DNA of 56,200 nt, from positions 1 to 56,200 of the forward strand of contig JALSRG010000049.1 in assembly GCA_026984915.1 (NCBI GenBank), read 5' to 3'. This stretch comes from Marinosulfonomonas sp. GTDB lineage: Bacteria > Pseudomonadota > Alphaproteobacteria > Rhodobacterales > Rhodobacteraceae. A model generated the notes under the pieces. That model worked only from the letters and a program-made list of their open reading frames with translations, made no database searches and had not been told where the DNA came from. Position numbers and translations under genes: made by a program. Below are positions 35,014-44,091 of this stretch, piece by piece. Each line of letters begins with the position of its first letter. Positions within the stretch are counted from its first letter, which is position 1.

Positions 35014-35885
35014 CATCGACAGCGGCCCTTCGTCGCGATGCAGGTGTTCTGGCCGGGAGCCTTCCGCCGCTGCTGGCGCATGCCGAACGACTGGCGGCAA
35101 CCGTTGTGCTGGGTGACCATGGCCGCAGGCGGGCGGGTCAGGGCGATGAGTTCTGGCAATATCGTCCGGCACATGAAGGGGACGAGGCACGTCATATAGA
35201 CTGGCGCCGTTCGGCGCGATCGGATTCACATTTCATTCGCCAGAAGGAATGGCAGGCGGCACAATCCGTGTTGTTCTGGGTGGATAATGGCCAATCCATG
35301 TCCTTTGCCTCGGGCAAGGCTTTGCCGCAAAAAGGCGAACGGGCGCGGGTTTTGGCGCTGGCAACAGCGGCGCTCTTGTTGCGCGGGGGGGAACGGGTTG
35401 GATTGCTGGGGCATGACGCGCCGCCACGTGCCGGTGAAATGCAACTGGCCCCGCTTGCCGAGGCGCTGATGGAGGGCGGGGATCAGACGGAATACGGCGC
35501 ACCGGCATTTTCAGGATTGCGTTCAAATGCGCGGGCCGTGATGATCTCGGATTTTCTGGGGGATATGGCGCCGATTGAAACAGCGCTGACACATGCGGCA
35601 AACAAGGGGATTGGCGGTGTCCTGCTACAGGTTCTTGATCCGCAGGAGGAGGCTTTCCCCTTTGATGGGCGCACCATTTTTGAAAGCATGGGCGGTAGCC
35701 TGCGCCACGAGACCCTGAAAGCCGGTGACTTGCGCAGCCGGTATCTTCAGCGGCTGGCCGACCGCAAAGCATCGCTGGCTGAGCTCGCCCGGATGACGGG
35801 CTGGCAGATAAGCTGCCACCATACAGGAGATTCGGCCAGTGCGGCGTTGCTGTGGCTGTATCGAATACTGGAGGGCGCGCGCTGA
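35010..35885 (+). CDS. DUF58 domain-containing protein
   Basis: 291 residues. It carries the DUF58 signature HIDWRRSARSDSHFIRQKEW, and the MIDAS-like DNGQSMSF follows, matching the VWA-like fold of these proteins. There is no transmembrane segment. DUF58 proteins are the usual partner of MoxR ATPases. It is coupled to moxR by an ATGA overlap and to the next gene by TGATG. Confidence 0.9.
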   Translation: MTSTAALRRDAGVLAGSLPPLLAHAERLAATVVLGDHGRRRAGQGDEFWQYRPAHEGDEARHIDWRRSARSDSHFIRQKEWQAAQSVLFWVDNGQSMSFASGKALPQKGERARVLALATAALLLRGGERVGLLGHDAPPRAGEMQLAPLAEALMEGGDQTEYGAPAFSGLRSNARAVMISDFLGDMAPIETALTHAANKGIGGVLLQVLDPQEEAFPFDGRTIFESMGGSLRHETLKAGDLRSRYLQRLADRKASLAELARMTGWQISCHHTGDSASAALLWLYRILEGAR

Positions 35886-38653
35886 TGTTCATGATTGGCC
35901 CGATCGGCTTTACCGTGCCCTGGCTGCTCCTGGGGCTGCTTGTTTTGCCGCTGTTGTGGATTTTGCTGCGGGCAGTGCCGCCCGCGCCGATCCGCCGCCG
36001 CTTTCCCGGTGTGGCATTGCTTCTGGGGCTGAAGGACGATGAGAGCCAGGCAGACAAAACCCCATGGTGGCTGCTTTTGCTGCGCATGATTGCCCTTGCT
36101 GCCGTGATCATCGGCTTTGCCGGGCCGGTTCTCAATCCGAAATCCGAGCATGCCGGTACAGGAAATCTGTTGATTCTACTGGATGCCAGTTGGGCCGATG
36201 CCGCAAACTGGCAAGCGCGTCAGGATCGCCTGAACAGCTTGCTGGAAGAGGCCGCAAGGGCCGGCCGGCCAACAGCAGTTGTCGCCCTGACAGATCTCAA
36301 CACCGGTGCATTGCCTTTTCAGGCGGCAGATGTCTGGCAAAGCCGTATCGCCGGGTTGCTTCCGGCGGCATGGGGGCCACAGGACCCTGGCGAATGGGCT
36401 GAAAATCTGGCGCAGGAAGAAAGTTTTGAAACCTACTGGCTGTCTGACGGGCTAAAGCGGCCGATGCGCGCCAACCTTTTGAAAGCTCTCGAAAGCAAAG
36501 GCACGGTGACGGTATTTGAAAGCCCGCGTGCGATCTATGGGTTGAAACCGGCCCGTTTTGCAGATGGAGAAATACGGCTGATGGCCACCCGTGCCCGCGC
36601 CGACAGCACGGCAGAATTGACCGTCAGCGCGCTTGGCCTTGATCCTGCCGGGGTGGATCGCGCCCTGGCCCGTACGTCGCTACAATTCCCGGTCGGACAG
36701 ACCGAGGCCGAGGCCGTTTTCACCTTGCCGTCCGAACTGCGCAACAGGATCACCCGCTTTGCCATTGCCGGGATACGTTCGGCCGGCGCCGTCAGCCTGA
36801 CCGATGATGCCTTGCGACGCCGTGAAATTGCGCTGATTTCTGCGCGTGCGGAACGCGAGGGCCTTCAGTTGCTGGCCCCGTTGCACTATTTGCGCAAAGC
36901 TTTGGAACCCACAGCTGACATATTGGATGGTGCACTCGATGATATCCTGCCGGCCAACCCGGATGTGATTGTGCTGGCGGATGTTGCGAAACTGACAGAA
37001 TCCGAAAAAGCATCGCTGACAGAGTGGGTCAAGAATGGCGGTCTGTTGCTGAGGTTTGCCGGGCCACAACTGGCGGCCAGTGATCTTAGCCGCAATCGCG
37101 AAGATGAACTGATGCCGGTGCGTTTGCGTGCGGGTGGTCGCACAGTTGGCGGCGCGATGAGTTGGGGCGCCCCCAAAAAGCTCCGGCCTTTTTCACCGGA
37201 ATCACCGTTTTTCGGGCTGACCATCCCTGACGATGTGGAAGTAACAGCGCAAGTTCTGGCGCAACCGGATCCGACGCTTTCTTCGCGGGTGATTGCTGCC
37301 CTGGCCGACGGCACGCCGCTGGTTACACGCAAAAAACTGGGTCAGGGTCAGGTTGTGCTGTTTCATGTAACGGCCAACGCGCAATGGTCCACCTTGCCTC
37401 TTTCGGGCCTGTTCGTGGACATGCTGGAACGCCTGGCGGTTTCAACCCGCCCCGCCGCGCCGGATGCCCAGGAACTGGCCGGAACACGCTGGACACCGGA
37501 AAAGCAGTTGAACGGGTTTGGCGAGTTGGGTGATTCCGGTATGTTGGCGGATGTGACTGGCGAACGAATTGCAACGGGCGAGGCGGGACCCGATCTGCCG
37601 CCGGGGATATACAGTGGCGAGGATCGCAGCCTTGCTGTCAACGTTTTGAATGCCAAGACGAAACTGGCCCCGACTGCATGGCCGGCGCGCATTCAGGTCG
37701 AGGGGTTGAAGGCCTTGCGCGAAACCGGGCTGAAGGGTGCGTTTCTTGCGGCGGCCCTGCTGGCGCTGATGCTGGATATACTCGCGGCCCTCTGGGTTGC
37801 GGGAAAGCTGCGCGGGCCAAAATCGGGTGTGGTCGCCGGCATTCTGGTTTCCCTGCTGGTTTTCCCGTCGCCGGGGCATTCACAGGATACGACAGATGCT
37901 GAGGCCTTTGCCATCGAGGCTGCGGCTCAGGTGACGCTGGCGCATGTCCTGACCGGAGATGCCCAGGTGGACAGGGTGGCGCAAGCCGGGTTGGTAGGAT
38001 TGTCCGATGTATTGTTCCGCCGCTCCTCGATCGAGCCGGGATTGCCGATCGGTGTCGATATCGAGAAAGATGATCTCTCGCTTTTCCCGATGCTCTACTG
38101 GCCGGTTACCGTTGCCCAGCCGCACCCGTCTGATATCGCCTATGCCAAGCTGAACGAGTATCTGCGCAAAGGTGGCATGATCCTGTTTGATACCAGGGAC
38201 GGCAATGTGGCCGGCTATGGCCAGTCAACACCAGAAGCGCGCAAATTGCAGGCCCTTGCCCTGCCTCTGGATATTCCTCCGTTAGAGCCGATTCCCGAAG
38301 ATCACGTTTTGACCCGCACTTTTTATCTGTTGCAGACATTCCCGGGCCGATACGAGCGCCCGATATGGGTAGAGGCGGCACCGGCAGATGCTGTCAAGGT
38401 CGAGGGAATGCCTTTCCGAAACCTGAATGACGGGGTGAGTCCGGTGATCATTGGCGGCAATGACTGGGCCGCCGCCTGGGCGGTGGATGCACGCGGAGCG
38501 CCCATGTTTCCGGTCGGGCGCGGCTATACCGGAGAGCGGCAACGCGAGATCGCCTATCGGTTCGGGCTGAATCTGATGATGTATGTGCTGACCGGCAACT
38601 ACAAATCTGATCAGGTACATGTGCCCGCCCTGCTGGAAAGGCTGGGCCAATGA
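35885..38653 (+). CDS. large membrane protein: BatA-like N-terminus, DUF4159 C-terminus
   Basis: 922 residues. The N-terminus has two hydrophobic helices (PWLLLGLLVLPLLWILLRAV; LLLLRMIALAAVIIGFAGPV) separated by a short basic loop, the Bat/aerotolerance-type layout. A long middle region follows with VWA-like and class-I glutamine-amidotransferase-like stretches (ILANPDVIVL-type, VKNGGLLLRFAGPQL). Another helix pair near 620-670 precedes the DUF4159 domain (from about QVTLAHVLTGDAQVD to the end, with YLRKGGMILFDTRDG). ATG 35885 overlaps the DUF58 stop. It probably forms the membrane platform of the MoxR system. Confidence 0.82.
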   Translation: MFMIGPIGFTVPWLLLGLLVLPLLWILLRAVPPAPIRRRFPGVALLLGLKDDESQADKTPWWLLLLRMIALAAVIIGFAGPVLNPKSEHAGTGNLLILLDASWADAANWQARQDRLNSLLEEAARAGRPTAVVALTDLNTGALPFQAADVWQSRIAGLLPAAWGPQDPGEWAENLAQEESFETYWLSDGLKRPMRANLLKALESKGTVTVFESPRAIYGLKPARFADGEIRLMATRARADSTAELTVSALGLDPAGVDRALARTSLQFPVGQTEAEAVFTLPSELRNRITRFAIAGIRSAGAVSLTDDALRRREIALISARAEREGLQLLAPLHYLRKALEPTADILDGALDDILPANPDVIVLADVAKLTESEKASLTEWVKNGGLLLRFAGPQLAASDLSRNREDELMPVRLRAGGRTVGGAMSWGAPKKLRPFSPESPFFGLTIPDDVEVTAQVLAQPDPTLSSRVIAALADGTPLVTRKKLGQGQVVLFHVTANAQWSTLPLSGLFVDMLERLAVSTRPAAPDAQELAGTRWTPEKQLNGFGELGDSGMLADVTGERIATGEAGPDLPPGIYSGEDRSLAVNVLNAKTKLAPTAWPARIQVEGLKALRETGLKGAFLAAALLALMLDILAALWVAGKLRGPKSGVVAGILVSLLVFPSPGHSQDTTDAEAFAIEAAAQVTLAHVLTGDAQVDRVAQAGLVGLSDVLFRRSSIEPGLPIGVDIEKDDLSLFPMLYWPVTVAQPHPSDIAYAKLNEYLRKGGMILFDTRDGNVAGYGQSTPEARKLQALALPLDIPPLEPIPEDHVLTRTFYLLQTFPGRYERPIWVEAAPADAVKVEGMPFRNLNDGVSPVIIGGNDWAAAWAVDARGAPMFPVGRGYTGERQREIAYRFGLNLMMYVLTGNYKSDQVHVPALLERLGQ

Positions 38654-40722
38654 CGCGTGTGCAAAGTATTCTGTACGATCCGCTTCTGCCCTGGCCGGTG
38701 TTGGCCGGGTTTGCAGCTGTGGCGGTTGTTCTGGTTCTGTTTGCCTTGTGGCGTGGGTTGCGCGGCTGGGTGTGGCGTGGGCTTGCCGCGCTGATCCTGC
38801 TGCTGGCTCTGGCCAACCCGTCCATGCAGAAAGAAGAGCGTGAAACCCTGTCGGACATCGTTATCCTTGTTGTCGATCAGAGTGCCAGCCAACAGATCGG
38901 TGACAGGCCGGCGCAAACCCGCGCGGCTCTGGAAACCCTGAGTGCCCGCATAAAGGCCCGCCCCAACACAGACCTGAAAACGGTCACTGTTCTGGATGGT
39001 GAAGGCGACAGCGGCACGCGGCTCATGACAGCCCTGCGCGAGGCCATGGCGGATGTCCCGCAAGCGCGTCTGGCAGGGGCGCTGCTGTTGACGGACGGGC
39101 AATTGCATGATGCGGCCCTGGCGCCGGATATGCCGGCCCCGCTGCATGTTCTGCTGACTGGCCGAAAAACGGACTGGGACCGTCGGCTGACCGTCAAGAA
39201 CGCCCCGGCCTTTGCCATTCTGGGCGAAGAGGTGCTGCTGACTTTGCGGGTTGATGATGAAGGGGCTGTGCCGGACAAGGCCCAGCGCGTTCCGCTCAGG
39301 ATTAGTGTTGATGGGGGGGCGGAGCAGGAATTTCAGGTGCCTTTGGGCAAAGATCTGGAACTGCCGGTAACGCTGCCGCACGGGGGTATGAATGTGATCC
39401 GCTTCACCACCCCCACGGTGGATGGAGAACTGACGGGCCGCAACAATGCCGCCGTGGTGCAGATCAACGGCGTGCGTGACAGGCTGCGCGTCTTGTTGGT
39501 TTCGGGGCAGCCTTATCCGGGGGAGCGAACCTGGCGCAATCTGCTGAAATCCGACAGTTCTGTCGATCTGGTGCATTTCACCATTCTACGCCCGCCCGAA
39601 AAACAGGATGGCGTGCCGGTGAATGAGCTTTCACTGATCGCCTTTCCGGTGCGTGAGCTGTTCATGGACAAGATCGGGCAATTCGACCTGATCATATTTG
39701 ATCGCTACAAACTGCGCGGCATTCTTCCGGGGCTTTATCTGAGAAATATCAGGGATTACGTGGAACAGGGTGGCGCCGTACTTGTTGCGGCCGGCCCGGC
39801 CTTTGCCTCGGCTGAGAGCCTTTCGCATTCGCCGATGGCTGATATTCTGCCGGCTGATCCGACGGCCCGGGTGCTTGAGGAAGGCTACACCCCGACCATA
39901 ACCGATCTGGGGCGCCGGCATCCGGTGACGGAAGGGCTGGAAGAATTTTCCCCTGCCAAAACAACGGAAGGCCCCGGTTGGGGGCGGTGGCTGCGCCAGA
40001 TCGAGGTTGTGCCAAAATCCGGTGATGTTGTCATGTCTGGTGTGGATGGACGGCCATTGCTGATCCTTGATCGTGTGGGTGAGGGCCGGGTAGCCCTGTT
40101 GACGTCGGATCAGGCCTGGTTGTGGGCCAGGGGGTTTGAGGGTGGCGGGCCACAGTTGGAACTGCTTCGCCGCTTGGCGCACTGGATGATGAAGGAACCG
40201 GAGTTGGAGGAGGAAACGCTCTGGGCCGAAGCGGAAGGCCAGAACATGACAATTATTCGCCGGACGCTGAAGGAATCTGTCCCGGATGTGGAGGTCACGG
40301 CGCCGGATGGCAGCACGCAAAGGCTGACGCTGCAACAGGTGACGCCGGGCCGGTTTGAGGCATCTTATGCCGGCAAGGACATAGGGCTTTACCGGCTGAA
40401 CGATGGTGTGATGGATGCGGTTATTGCACTTGGCCCCGCCGCACCACGCGAATTTGTGGAAACATTGGCAACCGGAGAGAAACTGGCGCCGATGGTAGAG
40501 GCAACCGGGGGCGGCGTGTTTTCGCTCGAGGCCGGCTTGCCGCGTGTGCGCAATGTGCGCGCCGGTCGTCCGGCCGCCGGGCGTGGTTGGCTGGGGCTGG
40601 TTCCGCGCAACGCGTATCTGACAACGGATGTAACGCTTACACCCCTTATGCCAACATGGCTGATGCTGTTGCTGGCAGCCCTGTTCAGCCTTGGGGCCTG
40701 GTTGCGCGAGGGGCGGCGATAG
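38650..40722 (+). CDS. membrane protein with VWA/amidotransferase-like periplasmic region, MoxR cluster
   Basis: 690 residues. Two N-terminal hydrophobic helices (PVLAGFAAVAVVLVLFALWR; VWRGLAALILLLALANPS) and one at the very C-terminus (TWLMLLLAALFSLGAWL) suggest a large domain held between membrane anchors. After the second helix comes ILVVDQSASQQIGDR, a degenerate VWA metal site (DxSxS). A later ThuA/amidotransferase-like stretch (YVEQGGAVLVAAGPAFAS) lacks an evident catalytic Cys. It overlaps the DUF4159 gene by 4 bases. Function unknown; context places it in the same complex. Confidence 0.78.
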   Translation: MTRVQSILYDPLLPWPVLAGFAAVAVVLVLFALWRGLRGWVWRGLAALILLLALANPSMQKEERETLSDIVILVVDQSASQQIGDRPAQTRAALETLSARIKARPNTDLKTVTVLDGEGDSGTRLMTALREAMADVPQARLAGALLLTDGQLHDAALAPDMPAPLHVLLTGRKTDWDRRLTVKNAPAFAILGEEVLLTLRVDDEGAVPDKAQRVPLRISVDGGAEQEFQVPLGKDLELPVTLPHGGMNVIRFTTPTVDGELTGRNNAAVVQINGVRDRLRVLLVSGQPYPGERTWRNLLKSDSSVDLVHFTILRPPEKQDGVPVNELSLIAFPVRELFMDKIGQFDLIIFDRYKLRGILPGLYLRNIRDYVEQGGAVLVAAGPAFASAESLSHSPMADILPADPTARVLEEGYTPTITDLGRRHPVTEGLEEFSPAKTTEGPGWGRWLRQIEVVPKSGDVVMSGVDGRPLLILDRVGEGRVALLTSDQAWLWARGFEGGGPQLELLRRLAHWMMKEPELEEETLWAEAEGQNMTIIRRTLKESVPDVEVTAPDGSTQRLTLQQVTPGRFEASYAGKDIGLYRLNDGVMDAVIALGPAAPREFVETLATGEKLAPMVEATGGGVFSLEAGLPRVRNVRAGRPAAGRGWLGLVPRNAYLTTDVTLTPLMPTWLMLLLAALFSLGAWLREGRR

Positions 40723-40724
40723 GT

Positions 40725-41333
40725 ATGGCAATAACGGTTGGTGTGCTGGTTTTTGACGGGGTCGAAGAGATGGATTTCGCCGGCCCCTGGGAAGTTCTGG
40801 CCTGTGTCATGGAAGGGCGCCCTGATGACCGGATTTTACTGGTCTCGGAAAGAACGGGGCCTGTTGTTTGCGACAAAGGCATGCGGGTATTGCCGGATGT
40901 TACCTATCAGGATTGTCCGCCACTCGATGTGATCGTCATTCCAGGTGGCAGTGGCGCGCGGCGCGAAACAGGAAACAGAAAAACGGTCGCCTGGCTAAGG
41001 AAAATCGCGCCGGGCTGCACATGGATTACCAGTGTCTGCACGGGAACCTTCCTGCTGGTTGGCTCTGGAATTGCGGGTAGTCGGCGCGTGACAACACACC
41101 ATCAGTTCATCCAATTGCTGCGTGATACCGAGAACGCCGATGTGGCGGAAGGCGTGCGGATAATGCGCGACGGCAACATTGTGACAGCCGGTGGTGTCAT
41201 GTCGGGGATCGAGATGTCACTATGGCTGGTCGGTCAGTTGTTCGGGCCGGATGCGGTCAGCCATGCCCGCGATTATATTGCATATGACTTCCCGCCCCGC
41301 GAAAGCCAGGAGGTTGCCGTCGCCGGGAATTAA
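40725..41333 (+). CDS. DJ-1/PfpI family protein
   Basis: 202 residues. The nucleophile elbow is in ITSVCTGTFLLVGSGI, with the reactive Cys flanked as in isonitrile hydratase-type and DJ-1-like proteins, and the N-terminus ITVGVLVFDGVEEMDFAGPWEVL is typical. There is no AraC-type DNA-binding domain. ATG 40725 lies 2 bases after the preceding stop with GAGGGG upstream, so it is probably cotranscribed with the MoxR cluster. The substrate is unknown. Confidence 0.88.
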   Translation: MAITVGVLVFDGVEEMDFAGPWEVLACVMEGRPDDRILLVSERTGPVVCDKGMRVLPDVTYQDCPPLDVIVIPGGSGARRETGNRKTVAWLRKIAPGCTWITSVCTGTFLLVGSGIAGSRRVTTHHQFIQLLRDTENADVAEGVRIMRDGNIVTAGGVMSGIEMSLWLVGQLFGPDAVSHARDYIAYDFPPRESQEVAVAGN

Positions 41334-41363
41334 ATTTGATTGGATTTGCTCCGATCGTTGTTT

Positions 41364-41738
41364 TCAGTCGGTCAGGTCAATCTCGTACACAGGCTCTCCC
41401 CAGCCATCCACCAGACAATGGGCGCGGATGAAAACCTTTTTGCTGCCTTCCGGGATTTGAACTCCGGAAAGTGAACGGGTGAAAGGCTGCTCATTTTCAT
41501 GCGGATGCACCAGCTTGCGGAAGCCGAGACTGTTACCGTTTTCATCCAGCACCTCCCAGCCATCGGCATAATGGTCCCAACCGCTGTCCGGATGGCGGAG
41601 CGTTACTGAAAAGGTCCAACCGGTTCCGTTCTGTTGCGCAATGGCTTTTTCGATGACCGGAATCTCGGCCATGGCAGGTAGCGGCAACATGATCAGGGCG
41701 GCCACAAACCACTGTTTAGGCGTTCTTGTCAGGCGCAT
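41364..41738 (-). CDS. small secreted protein of unknown function
   Basis: 124 residues. The N-terminal signal peptide (QWFVAALIMLPLPAMA, cleavage after AMA) sends it to the periplasm. The mature part is beta-rich in appearance (GTGWTFSVTLRHPDSGWDHYADGW; SKKVFIRAHCLVDGWG) with one Cys. I recall similar hypothetical proteins in Rhodobacterales. It is convergent with the DJ-1 gene. Confidence 0.7.
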   Translation of the reverse strand: MRLTRTPKQWFVAALIMLPLPAMAEIPVIEKAIAQQNGTGWTFSVTLRHPDSGWDHYADGWEVLDENGNSLGFRKLVHPHENEQPFTRSLSGVQIPEGSKKVFIRAHCLVDGWGEPVYEIDLTD

Positions 41739-41816
41739 TGGGTTTCTCCTGTTATTTTCCGCGCATCTTGCCAGATGTTTGCAGGTTTTGGGTGTAACGA
41801 TGTTGCGAGGTTGTTT

Positions 41817-42527
41817 TCAACTGTCATCCTGCAACAGAACACGGCGGGAATTAGAGCCAAATTCACGCCGCCACAGCATGAGCAGCGTCAAAAAGGTGGC
41901 CAGAATCAACGGAACTGCCCCCAACAGCCAGGCCAAAGCCCCCAGTGCAAAGTAAAGGGACCGCAAACCACGGTTGAAACTGCGCGCTGCGGAAATGTTT
42001 ATCTCGGCCGCCTTGCCGGCCCGTGAAAATGCCAGCGGGTTGGCCGGATCGGCAGGGACCGAGGCAAGCACAACTGCGCAATAGCCAAAAAGCCGGTGTG
42101 ACCACACGAATTTCAGAAAAGCATTCGCAAGAAACAGCACCACAAACAACAGTTTGATTTCCCAGACAACTGTGGGCTCGGATCCCAATGAAAGATCCTG
42201 TGCCACACCCAGCAGCCGTTCCGGGTTGCCAATCAGCGCCAGGGCCCCGCCAATGGCAATCATGCTGGCTGAGGCAAAAAAGTTTGTGCTTTGACGCAGG
42301 TTTCCGAGAATATTTGCATCAAAAATCCGGTTTTCGCGAATGACGAATTCATTCAGCCAGTCACGCCGGTACTGCGCCATCAACACCGAGACCGAGAGGC
42401 GCCGGGCCGTCGTGCGCTCGACCAGCCACTCAAAAACAAACCAACTGATTAACAGCAGGCCAAGCGCCAGCGCATCTAGCACGGAAAAACTGTACAGGCG
42501 GTTAAGAAGCGTCATAGATGTGACCAT
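41817..42527 (-). CDS. DUF599 family membrane protein
   Basis: About 236 residues with four hydrophobic helices (about 12-30, 108-125, 140-165 and near the C-terminus). FDANILGNLRQSTNFFASAS and the RSFNRGLRSLYFALGALAW segment are typical of DUF599. The start is ambiguous: ATG 42527 (MVTSMTLLNRL) or ATG 42515; neither has a strong SD. It is divergent from glcD. Function unknown. Confidence 0.82.
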   Translation of the reverse strand: MVTSMTLLNRLYSFSVLDALALGLLLISWFVFEWLVERTTARRLSVSVLMAQYRRDWLNEFVIRENRIFDANILGNLRQSTNFFASASMIAIGGALALIGNPERLLGVAQDLSLGSEPTVVWEIKLLFVVLFLANAFLKFVWSHRLFGYCAVVLASVPADPANPLAFSRAGKAAEINISAARSFNRGLRSLYFALGALAWLLGAVPLILATFLTLLMLWRREFGSNSRRVLLQDDS

Positions 42528-42544
42528 AGCGCGGCGATTTGGGC

Positions 42545-42582
42545 TTGCCACCCCGTAAAATTGGTTATAATTTCTTACCAAT
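42545..42582 (+). promoter_or_regulatory. glcD promoter with LysR-type T-N11-A operator
   Basis: TATAAT (42566-42571) lies 15 bases after TTGCCA (42545-42550), a slightly short spacer. ATTGGT (42560-42565) and ACCAAT (42577-42582) form a perfect inverted repeat with exactly 11 bases between, the T-N11-A layout bound by LysR-type regulators, and it straddles the -10. GGAGG precedes ATG 42599. The half-site also resembles GntR/FadR-type sites, but those have shorter spacers. Confidence 0.55.
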
Positions 42583-42598
42583 CGGCGGAGGATGCCCC

Positions 42599-44032
42599 AT
42601 GCAAATGCCAACACCAGATGCGACGGTTCTGTCGCGCAAAGATCAGATTGTGCGTCAGTTGCAATCTGTTTTGCCACCGGATGCGGTTATTTCCCATCCC
42701 GAGGAAACCAGGGCCTATGAATGTGATGCCCTGACTGCCTATCGCTGTGTGCCGCTTTGCGTTGTACTGCCGTCCAGCACGCAAGAGGTTTCAGACGTTC
42801 TGAAGATCTGCCACAGCCAGGGCATTCCGGTTGTGCCGCGCGGTGCGGGAACCTCGCTTGCCGGGGGGGCGCTGCCTACGGCTGACAGCGTCATTCTGGG
42901 GGTGGCGCGGCTGAATGATGTGCTGGAAACCGACTATGACAACCGCATTATCCGGGTACAGTCCGGCCGGACAAATCTATCGGTGACCGGTGCGGTCGAG
43001 GACGAGGATTTCTTTTATGCTCCGGATCCTTCAAGCCAGCTAGCCTGTGCCATCGCCGGCAATATCGCGATGAATTCCGGCGGGGCGCATTGCCTGAAAT
43101 ACGGGGTGACCACAAACAACCTTTTGGGCGTCACCATGGTCTTGATGGATGGAACCGTGGTTGAAATCGGCGGTGCCCATCTGGATGCGCCGGGGCTTGA
43201 TCTTCTGGGGGTGATATGCGGCTCCGAAGGCCAGTTGGGGGTGGTCACCGAGGCAACCTTGCGAATTCTGCGCAAACCCGAAGGCGCCCGTCCGGTGCTG
43301 ATCGGATTTGACAGCAATGAGGTCGCCGGAAAATGCGTGTCTGATATTATTCGCGCCGGGATCCTGCCCGTTGCCATAGAATTCATGGACCGGCCCTGTA
43401 TCCGGGCAACCGAGGCATTTGCCCATCCGGGGTATCCAGATTGCGAAGCCTTGCTGATTATCGAGGTCGAGGGGTCTGACAGCGAGATTGCCGCGCAACT
43501 TGGCCTGATCCGGGAAATTGCCATGCGGCACAAGCCGGTCGAACTGCGCGAAAGTGGCTCGGAAGAAGAAAGCGCGCGCATATGGCTGGGGCGAAAATCG
43601 GCTTTTGGGGCCATGGGGCAAATCAGCGATTACATGTGCCTGGACGGGACAATCCCCGTGTCATCCCTGCCGCTCGTCTTGCGCAGGATCGGTGAAATCT
43701 CGGACCAATACGGGCTGGATGTGGCCAATGTTTTTCATGCCGGAGACGGGAATATGCACCCGCTTATCCTGTATGATGCCAACAAACCGGGCGATCTGGA
43801 GCTTTGCGAACAGATGGGTGCGGATATTCTGCGGCTTTGCGTTGAGGCCGGTGGATGCCTGACAGGAGAGCACGGCGTGGGCGTCGAAAAACGTGATCTG
43901 ATGTTTGCGCAGTTCACGTCAGAAGATCTGGAGGCACAGTTGCGGCTGAAAGATGTTTTTGACCCGAAATGGCTGCTCAACCCGGCCAAGGTCTTTCCCC
44001 TCTCTGCAACCGAAAGCCGACGCAGGGCGTAG
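42599..44032 (+). CDS. glcD: glycolate oxidase subunit GlcD (FAD-linked)
   Basis: A 477-residue FAD-binding oxidoreductase (PCMH-type). FAD binding is seen in VVPRGAGTSLAGGALPT and IAMNSGGAHCLKYGVTTNNLLG. The C-terminal FAD-linked oxidase domain ends with EAGGCLTGEHGVGVEKRDLM, the conserved GEHGxG motif. With GlcE and GlcF it oxidises glycolate to glyoxylate at the membrane. ATG 42599 follows GGAGG. Confidence 0.95.
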   Translation: MQMPTPDATVLSRKDQIVRQLQSVLPPDAVISHPEETRAYECDALTAYRCVPLCVVLPSSTQEVSDVLKICHSQGIPVVPRGAGTSLAGGALPTADSVILGVARLNDVLETDYDNRIIRVQSGRTNLSVTGAVEDEDFFYAPDPSSQLACAIAGNIAMNSGGAHCLKYGVTTNNLLGVTMVLMDGTVVEIGGAHLDAPGLDLLGVICGSEGQLGVVTEATLRILRKPEGARPVLIGFDSNEVAGKCVSDIIRAGILPVAIEFMDRPCIRATEAFAHPGYPDCEALLIIEVEGSDSEIAAQLGLIREIAMRHKPVELRESGSEEESARIWLGRKSAFGAMGQISDYMCLDGTIPVSSLPLVLRRIGEISDQYGLDVANVFHAGDGNMHPLILYDANKPGDLELCEQMGADILRLCVEAGGCLTGEHGVGVEKRDLMFAQFTSEDLEAQLRLKDVFDPKWLLNPAKVFPLSATESRRRA

Positions 44033-44091
44033 GATTGCGAGCACCATACACTGACGAGACGATTACCCTTGAAAGCACTGGAATTCTGAAA

